64,000 bases of DNA, taken from the NCBI GenBank assembly GCA_963556255.1, contig OY744615.1, positions 8,626,669-8,690,668 of the forward strand, written 5' to 3'. The notes under the pieces were generated by a model. The model did no database searches. It saw nothing but the letters and a program-made list of their open reading frames with translations, and had not been told where the DNA came from. Positions within the stretch are counted from its first letter, which is position 1. Each line of letters starts with the position of its first letter. The position numbers and the translations under genes are program-made. Origin of the DNA: Allolobophora icterica. Its lineage: Eukaryota > Annelida > Clitellata > Crassiclitellata > Lumbricidae. Positions 57,239 through 64,000 of the stretch are shown piece by piece.

Positions 57239-57814
57239 TGTCGCGCCTGCGGGTTCGTCAAGTTTCACGTCACTTCCGGTGCTAATTGTCGCACGTGCAA
57301 ACTCCAAAGACGACCCGGCGCATCGCTGTGGAGCCCGAAATGTAGGCCAGTCAGAACTATCCATGTCATTTACTAGGCTGAGATCAGAGGCGTGTCTTAA
57401 CTGTGTACTGTCATACTTATTTACCAGGCTGATGGTCGAGTGGATAGGCGCGGCTGCCGGATGGGCAGCAGCCCCAGCAACATTGCTGGAACCAGGGTTC
57501 GCTTGTGACTCCACAGCGAATTTACTTACAGATATTGGCTCGAGGTGCTCTAAGCGTGATACCAGCAATTCTAAGATAGCACACTGTCTTTCTGAGGCTT
57601 GCCCTTGATCAACCCTCAAACTTTCCAGGATAGCATTCTGTCTTTCTGAGGCGACACTCATTATCTCTAACATAGCGCTTTGCCTTTCTGAGGCTTGCTC
57701 ATGACTTACTCGCAAACTTTCTAACACAACACTTTGTCGGTCTAAGGCCTGTTCTACTATCGAGCTAGAACCCGACTGGCGCGATACAGATCTTTCCATA
57801 TCTGTAGTTTCCAT
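57239..57814 (-). pseudogene. gag: Truncated Gag N-terminus of an LTR element
   Basis: First 192 codons of the same Gag as 59,760-63,278, beginning METTDMERSVSRQSG (the longer copy has A for T at residue 3). Homology ends at 57,239, matching 62,703, and a stop follows after 47 unrelated codons. Three substitutions were noticed over nearly 1.3 kb including the leader, so the two copies separated recently. Confidence 0.8.
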
Positions 57815-59203
57815 GTTAATAAATTTAGTACAAGTTTTATAAGTTTATTATTTAATCGAAAATAATAAGTACAATCGTACTGATAAACTAAAAAGGTTCA
57901 ATTGTATTATTTATAATCTTATGTCTAAGTTTAACACATTGAGCCTACTATCTTACTTATAGTCAGATTAAAGGTACAAGCTAATCTATGCAAGTTTTAA
58001 TCCTTATCTTACTTACAATCTAACAATACAACAGTTTTATACAAGTTGTAATGGTTATCTTACTTATCAGAAACAAGCTAATATTATAGCCTTCTATTGA
58101 CTTGGAGTAAAAGGGAATTTATACTAAGAGTTTCCCCGACTGAAATAAAGATCACCGGCCAACGAATTACAAGGCCGGAAGAACAATTCAATTTCTCGGC
58201 CTACCGTCGATCGATAAGATATTTTATACTCCAGATGTCTCCAATATGTGAGAACTTATCTCCTTTGCCAATACGCATAAATCACGATCTCCAACAATCG
58301 CCAAATTATCAAACTTGTATATATTTCCACAGAGAAGACGAAATATATTCCAGAATTTCCGCTCAGAAATAAATTGAAAACACGATATATCCGACTCCAG
58401 AAAAGGCGCACATCAAATTCGCTCAATTTGATAATATATTCCAATTGATATTTCAAACACCAGCCGACCACATCGGCGAAAACTAGCGTGCCATACACGC
58501 TTCTCAAAGGCGTACAAACGCCGAATATCAAGAATTTCCGCGTGCCAACACGCGCTATCCACCGTACGTGCTCCTCCTAGGCAGTCGAAATACGAGTGTT
58601 TTTGAGAAATTCAAAGCGAAATCTTATATAGAAAGGCCGTTGCTATGGGCCCCAACCCCTCCGCAATTTGGACGGATGTCACCGAGTTATTTTTAGATTC
58701 TCCAACTCGACTTGAAAGGACGCCGCTTACAAAATGAACTCACATGAACTGCGCTCCCGTTTCAAGTCAAACCCCCCTCCAATTTCTGTGTGTCTGGGCT
58801 CAAATGCGGGGAGGTCATAATCCTTTGATCGGCCTCGACCGTCTGCCTGACCTACGCCGTCGCGCGGTTGGCCGTGCCGATGTCCCTCTAACTATCGCTA
58901 AGGCGGCATATCGAAATTCCTTAGAACCTACATCTATGCGCGTTTTACCCGTCGACTCTGTCTCTCTGTATCGCTAGGTCTGTGCGGCGGTCTCCCTTTG
59001 AAGCTACCCTCGGCCGTCGAGCGGTTCACCCCTTAGCAACCTATTATGTGACGTAGGCAAAGCGCGCGAATAACAGACGCGAAGCTAGTTGAAACGGCAA
59101 TACGGCTTAGGCGCTATATAATCAAACTGTATTATCAACGGACACAAGGCAATACAAACTGCCGCTAGATAATTCTAGTAACGAGGGTTAGACCGTCGTT
59201 ACA
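57815..59203 (-). repeat. LTR and leader shared between two tandem LTR-element internal regions
   Basis: On the minus strand an LTR begins TGTAACGACGG at 59,203, directly after a purine tract. It carries a TATATAA-type promoter (about 58,621-58,628) and runs into the untranslated leader before the truncated gag. 57,815-58,536 matches 63,279-64,000. The inner LTR boundary could not be fixed because no clear primer site is visible. The leader has repeated TAAGTAAGATAA words. Confidence 0.65.
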
Positions 59204-59262
59204 CTACTCCCCACTTTCTCTTCTTTTAAAAGATCCTCTTCCGTAGGATGAGGAGCCTTTAA
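59204..59262 (-). other. Polypurine tract and adjacent hairpin
   Basis: Minus strand AGAGAAAGTGGGGAGTAG abuts the LTR start at 59,203, the expected plus-strand primer site. Just upstream, CTTTTAAAAGATCCTC and GAGGAGCCTTTAAAAG (59,223-59,260) can pair around an 11-base loop. Confidence 0.65.
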
Positions 59263-59759
59263 AAGACAACACATAAGGGCTTTTACTCCAAGCTTAAGGG
59301 TCTACAGCATCAGTACATTAGCAGGTGCGCGAATAAAGCCACATGCTGTTAAGCTACTGAGTCCATCTACAGTCCTACTCAGTCATCAAACATCAATGCT
59401 AGCAGAAGACGCGGTGATTCACAGTCTCGAACACGCCTATGCAAAAGCTTACTATGCAATCAAGACATCATTCTCAAAGCACACAACTAAGCTCTAGCAC
59501 ATTTGCAATGTTGGACTTAGGCATAAATGCACAATACACATCCACCACTAGACAATGTAGGACCAACCAATCTCTATACCATTCTACACTCTTAAGGCTA
59601 GCTATGCAGTAAAACCGTATACTAAACATCTCAGCATCCAAATGCTAGATATCAAACATAATCAAACATGGTGCCAAGCACAGTCATTATCAACTAAAAT
59701 AGATCAACACTGTCAAACATCATCAAACTCCAACTGAACAACCATTAATCCTTAAGCTT

Positions 59760-62700
59760 CTAATCTACTTCGGCTTGGAATCCATCATACCAGGTCAACC
59801 TAATATGTGCCGAGGTCATTCCCAAAAACCATAAAGCTGTCTTCAGGACAAAGGTCATAACCTCTCTGTTCCAATATTCCACAACCACAGTCTCTAAACC
59901 TGGTTGGCTTCTCTCTATGGACTCCTTCGGATCACTGGACTCCCTGTTTGGTTCATCGCCTAAGTAAGCAACATTTGCGCACAAAGAAAGCAACATGAAT
60001 GACATGCAAACTAGACCTTTCCCTTCCTTACGCTTCCTCATTCTATCACAATTAGATACCTTTCCTTTCCTTACAGTTGCAGCAGGTAGAGCTAAGTCCT
60101 GCAAAGACTTATGGGTCGGGACATCTGTCCACAGCGACACAGGAACAATTTCTTCTTCCTCTTCTTCTACCTGTTTCAAAGTCTCTGCCTCCCGACTGCA
60201 TCCGTTCTCTTCTGGAGAATTTAATCCTGTTTCGTCTTTCAATTCTGTCTTTTCCACAATCTCTGTCTCTCGAGTGTCAGCAATCTTCTCTGAAGGGTAT
60301 AGATCCAATTCCTTCAGAGCGACGGTGGGTTTCCGGTCCGGCAGAATCACGTGTGCCTCAGCGTCCATCGCACACACATCGGAAACAGTTGTGTTTCTTG
60401 CCAAAGATATCCTCCTGCAACTCTTTGGAGCATCGGAATATGTGTAAACTTGGACTGGAAGAACATGTTCGCCAATCGTTACTGTTGAATCCTTCAGGCT
60501 TATGTTCCATATAGCCTTGTGCGTGGATAGAAAGTCTATACCAAGGATTACCTCACTAACTTGGTCACTAACCAAGTACGTGTGGTCAAAGGTAAAGTTT
60601 TCAGCCTTACAACGCAGAACAGTCCGACCGATCGCCCGGACTGGGGTTCCGTTTACCGCTTCGAGAGGTTGATCCAGGACCGTTATATCCTCTGGCCTCA
60701 CCAACGCTTTCGGTATTAAGGATACTTCGCTTCCTGTGTCAAGGACAGCCCTAACTTGCTTTCCGTATATCTTTAACGACAGCAAGTAGTTGTATCCATT
60801 AACGTAGCGAACAGAAAGGCTTTCAGGTTGCGCTGTCTCGTCGGTAACTTCAGGTTCTGCCGGCTGTCGTGTAGGGCAGTAACGTGCTATATGGTCCAGA
60901 GCTTGACATTCATAGCAGCGTCGCTCGTTACCAGGTCTTGACCTGCGATAATTGTCAGACCATCCTCCGGGATTTCCAGGTGTCCATCGTGAGTCCATCC
61001 TCTGATAATTGGACGGAGGTTGCGACGCATAGAAGTTCGGCTGCTGAGGTCGCTGCTTCGCCGCTTTCTCGAGTTGGTCTATCCGCCGTAACATTGCCTC
61101 GATTACTGGTTCCGTCTCTTTCACCGCTTTTATTCTTCCCGGTCGTCGCTCACCAAGTCCCGTATCAACTGTCTCTGCTTTAGAATAGCCGTCTAAACGC
61201 ATGGCTATCTTATACGAATCTTCTAGCGAAATTGGTTCTTTTTCTCTAACCTTCAAAGCAAGAGTCCTGTCCGACAACGCATCCAGGAAAGAACGAATCG
61301 CTATGCTTTCGCTGTGCACCGAAGATGGACCAGGATACGCCAATGTTAGAAGTCGCCGAATGTCATGAACCAGAGTTCCCATGTCTTCGCCATCCTTCTG
61401 TTTTCTTGTGCTAAGCTGCGTTTGATATAGCGCAGCACGATCAGCACCTCCATACCTCGTGCGAAGACGTTGCACCAGGTCGGACCACGTGATCAGTTTA
61501 TTTGCATCCGTTTCCCAAAGTAACTGACTCGCCGGTTCAACCAGTGCACACATTAACTGACTAAGTTTCTCTTCTTCTGACCATTCGTTGTACTGTGCAC
61601 AGAGTGAAAATTTCCTCAGAAATATTTCAACTTCCGATTTACCATTATAAGTCTCCAGTTTAAGCCATTGCTTTGCTTTAGCAGAACGCGTTGGCTTCGT
61701 TTCTACTACAACAGGTATGCTTGAGCTCACCTTAGTCTCAGCAGTCGCGACAGCTACCGGAAGTGCGCAGACATCATCCGAATTCGTCTGCGTAGCCACG
61801 GTCGTCATCGGCGCTTTCACGGTCAAACCGGAAGTGGTCGAAGTCGACATCAAATTAACAGCGACGCGTAACTTTTCATCAGTTACGAGTTTACTGTCGT
61901 CCGCCATCTTGGTATTCGGAAGCATGGCACCTCTTCGATTGAAGCCATACTGTTGAGCGCCCAAGCAAGAGTTTTCCATTGATACTCCTGCAAACGTCGG
62001 TTGTCGGCTGGCGATGTGTTGATCGTTTCTCTCCATCGGTTCAGGCCAGGCGTAATTGACATCTCTGCTTCGGTAAGGCGCCGCAGTGGTTACAGGTATC
62101 CACCACGACGGAGGCAGGTAAGGATAGCCATAGCTCAGGTTAGGATCGAAGCGATCGTAGGTATTCGCAGATGGTGGAAGAGCGAACGGAGTTTGACTGC
62201 ATCTTGGATACGCAGCAGCCACCGCAGGTTGATTGAATTCCATAGGCCGTTCCGGTTGAGCGCTCATCACCTTTTGCTGCTTTAGCTGTATATCCTGCCT
62301 TTGATTGACGATGCGGTGCGAGGAACGAGGCTCCGACATTGATTGGACCAGGGTGGTGGTTGGCGGAGGTGCCATAGCAAGATTACCCCGATGGTGCCCC
62401 TCCCATGGGTCATTAACCTTAGACGGGCCAATTATATCTTCCCGTCCTTCAAATTCGTACTCCAAGTCGCAATGAGGCTGTAATTTCTCTTGTTTCTTAT
62501 TTACTTTAGGCCAACGAAATTTTATCTCTTCATCTACTTCTACACTACTATATTCATCCGACGCTATATCCTTTTCATCTCTGATCTTACTTACAGTTTG
62601 CTCTAATCCATCTTCAGCCAAGTCAACGACAGTTCTGGCTCTAGCGCCATACATTTCATTTCCGACATTAGGTGTCGCCTCAACCCCGTTTCTGGTACCG

Positions 62701-63278
62701 ATTGTCGCGCCTGCGGGTTCGTCAAGTTTCACGTCACTTCCGGTGCTAATTGTCGCACGTGCAAACTCCAAAGACGACCCGGCGCATCGCTGTGGAGCCC
62801 GAAATGTAGGCCAGTCAGAACTATCCATGTCATTTACTAGGCTGAGATCAGAGGCGTGTCTTAACTGTGTACTGTCATACTTATTTACCAGGCTGATGGT
62901 CGAGTGGATAGGCGCGGCTGCCGGATGGGCAGCAGCCCCAGCAACATTGCTGGAACCAGGGTTCGCTTGTGACTCCACAGCGAATTTACTTACAGATATT
63001 GGCTCGAGGTGCTCTAAGCGTGATACCAGCAATTCTAAGATAGCACACTGTCTTTCTGAGGCTTGCCCTTGATCAACCCTCAAACTTTCCAGGATAGCAT
63101 TCTGTCTTTCTGAGGCGACACTCATTATCTCTAACATAGCGCTTTGCCTTTCTGAGGCTTGCTCATGACTTACTCGCAAACTTTCTAACACAACACTTTG
63201 TCGGTCTAAGGCCTGTTCTACTATCGAGCTAGAACCCGACTGGCGCGATACAGATCTTTCCATATCTGTAGCTTCCAT
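59760..63278 (-). CDS. gag-pro: Gag-protease polyprotein of a Pol-less LTR element
   Basis: One 1172-residue frame. Residues 20-95 are a coiled coil of ASERQxAxLE repeats. A middle region holds a retrotransposon Gag domain (LKLETYNGKSEVEIFLRKFS onward, then WSDLVQRLRTRYGG). A CCHC knuckle lies near 786 (CYECQALDHIARYC). An aspartic protease has VLDTGSEVSLIP near 846 and VILGIDFL about 70 residues later. The C-terminus beyond the protease has two hydrophobic stretches (GLVCMSFMLLSLCANVAYLG and EVMTFVLKTALWFLGM) and no reverse transcriptase, RNase H or integrase. About 550 noncoding bases separate the stop from the polypurine tract. It is probably mobilised in trans by a relative with Pol. Confidence 0.85.
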   Translation of the reverse strand: MEATDMERSVSRQSGSSSIVEQALDRQSVVLESLRVSHEQASERQSAMLEIMSVASERQNAILESLRVDQGQASERQCAILELLVSRLEHLEPISVSKFAVESQANPGSSNVAGAAAHPAAAPIHSTISLVNKYDSTQLRHASDLSLVNDMDSSDWPTFRAPQRCAGSSLEFARATISTGSDVKLDEPAGATIGTRNGVEATPNVGNEMYGARARTVVDLAEDGLEQTVSKIRDEKDIASDEYSSVEVDEEIKFRWPKVNKKQEKLQPHCDLEYEFEGREDIIGPSKVNDPWEGHHRGNLAMAPPPTTTLVQSMSEPRSSHRIVNQRQDIQLKQQKVMSAQPERPMEFNQPAVAAAYPRCSQTPFALPPSANTYDRFDPNLSYGYPYLPPSWWIPVTTAAPYRSRDVNYAWPEPMERNDQHIASRQPTFAGVSMENSCLGAQQYGFNRRGAMLPNTKMADDSKLVTDEKLRVAVNLMSTSTTSGLTVKAPMTTVATQTNSDDVCALPVAVATAETKVSSSIPVVVETKPTRSAKAKQWLKLETYNGKSEVEIFLRKFSLCAQYNEWSEEEKLSQLMCALVEPASQLLWETDANKLITWSDLVQRLRTRYGGADRAALYQTQLSTRKQKDGEDMGTLVHDIRRLLTLAYPGPSSVHSESIAIRSFLDALSDRTLALKVREKEPISLEDSYKIAMRLDGYSKAETVDTGLGERRPGRIKAVKETEPVIEAMLRRIDQLEKAAKQRPQQPNFYASQPPSNYQRMDSRWTPGNPGGWSDNYRRSRPGNERRCYECQALDHIARYCPTRQPAEPEVTDETAQPESLSVRYVNGYNYLLSLKIYGKQVRAVLDTGSEVSLIPKALVRPEDITVLDQPLEAVNGTPVRAIGRTVLRCKAENFTFDHTYLVSDQVSEVILGIDFLSTHKAIWNISLKDSTVTIGEHVLPVQVYTYSDAPKSCRRISLARNTTVSDVCAMDAEAHVILPDRKPTVALKELDLYPSEKIADTRETEIVEKTELKDETGLNSPEENGCSREAETLKQVEEEEEEIVPVSLWTDVPTHKSLQDLALPAATVRKGKVSNCDRMRKRKEGKGLVCMSFMLLSLCANVAYLGDEPNRESSDPKESIERSQPGLETVVVEYWNREVMTFVLKTALWFLGMTSAHIRLTWYDGFQAEVD

Positions 63279-64000
63279 GTTAATAAATTTAGTACAAGTT
63301 TTATAAGTTTATTATTTAATCGAAAATAATAAGTACAATCGTACTGATAAACTAAAAAGGTTCAATTGTATTATTTATAATCTTATGTCTAAGTTTAACA
63401 CATTGAGCCTACTATCTTACTTATAGTCAGATTAAAGGTACAAGCTAATCTATGCAAGTTTTAATCCTTATCTTACTTACAATCTAACAATACAACAGTT
63501 TTATACAAGTTGTAATGGTTATCTTACTTATCAGAAACAAGCTAATATTATAGCCTTCTATTGACTTGGAGTAAAAGGGAATTTATACTAAGAGTTTCCC
63601 CGGCTGAAATAAAGATCACCGGCCAACGAATTACAAGGCCGGAAGAATAATTCAATTTCTCGGCCTACCGTCGATCGATAAGATATTTTATACTCCAGAT
63701 GTCTCCAATATGTGAGAACTTATCTCCTTTGCCAATACGCATAAATCACGATCTCCAACAATCGCCAAATTATCAAACTTGTATATATTTCCACAGAGAA
63801 GACGAAATATATTCCAGAATTTCCGCTCAGAAATAAATTGAAAACACGATATATCCGACTCCAGAAAAGGCGCACATCAAATTCGCTCAATTTGATAATA
63901 TATTCCAATTGATATTTCAAACACCAGCCGACCACATCGGCGAAAACTAGCGTGCCATACACGCTTCTCAAAGGCGTACAAACGCCGAATATCAAGAATT
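63279..64000 (-). repeat. Leader and probable 5' LTR of the Gag-protease element, cut by window end
   Basis: Matches 57,815-58,536 with two substitutions noticed. The LTR promoter half should lie beyond 64,000. Confidence 0.7.

Noticed and set aside
59995..63072. Plus-strand ORFs opposite the Gag-protease gene
   Set aside because: Shadows of the minus-strand coding sequence.

Overview
The window is from an animal nuclear genome. Its genes are split by GT-AG introns and include an NCOA5-like coactivator and a membrane receptor with an LDL-receptor class A (LDLa) module. More than half of the rest is transposon-derived. The octamer TAGGCCTA recurs at least fifteen times, and one LTR element has the Gmr1-type domain order first described from deuterostomes. 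My inference is a marine invertebrate, perhaps a deuterostome such as an echinoderm, hemichordate or lancelet. The sequence does not settle the species.

Layout. (1) 0.5-6.3 kb: nucleoredoxin/tryparedoxin-like gene A, three exons, TATA promoter. (2) 6.28-12.34 kb: complete LTR retrotransposon on the minus strand, with LTRs I read as identical and a 5-bp target duplication. (3) 12.3-23.7 kb: repeat-rich DNA. It includes a three-level nest: a piggyBac-like element inside an RTE-like LINE inside an older LINE. (4) 24.5-29.3 kb: nucleoredoxin-like gene B, whose upstream region carries nine copies of a 137-bp unit. (5) 29.3-33.4 kb: a foldback element, a SINE and LINE 3' ends. (6) 33.4-36.6 kb: promoter and first exon of a third copy (C), which loses homology at 36.56 kb before exons 2 and 3. 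(7) 35.8-40.3 kb: two inverted hAT remnants, satellite-like GTCGA repeats, a MITE and LINE ends. (8) 40.7-50.7 kb: NCOA5-like gene, whose introns hold several MITEs with intact 8-bp duplications. (9) 52.8-55.7 kb, minus strand: last two exons of a type I membrane protein (LDLa, transmembrane helix, about 525-residue cytoplasmic tail). (10) 57.2-64.0 kb, minus strand: LTR elements coding only Gag and protease, arranged as internal region - LTR - truncated internal region.

The host genes are three thioredoxin-fold genes, one nuclear coactivator and one receptor fragment. Nothing links them in a pathway. The main biology is local duplication of a redox gene with its promoter, promoter repeat expansion in one copy, and heavy transposon traffic. 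All exon structures come from splice-site and reading-frame logic only.
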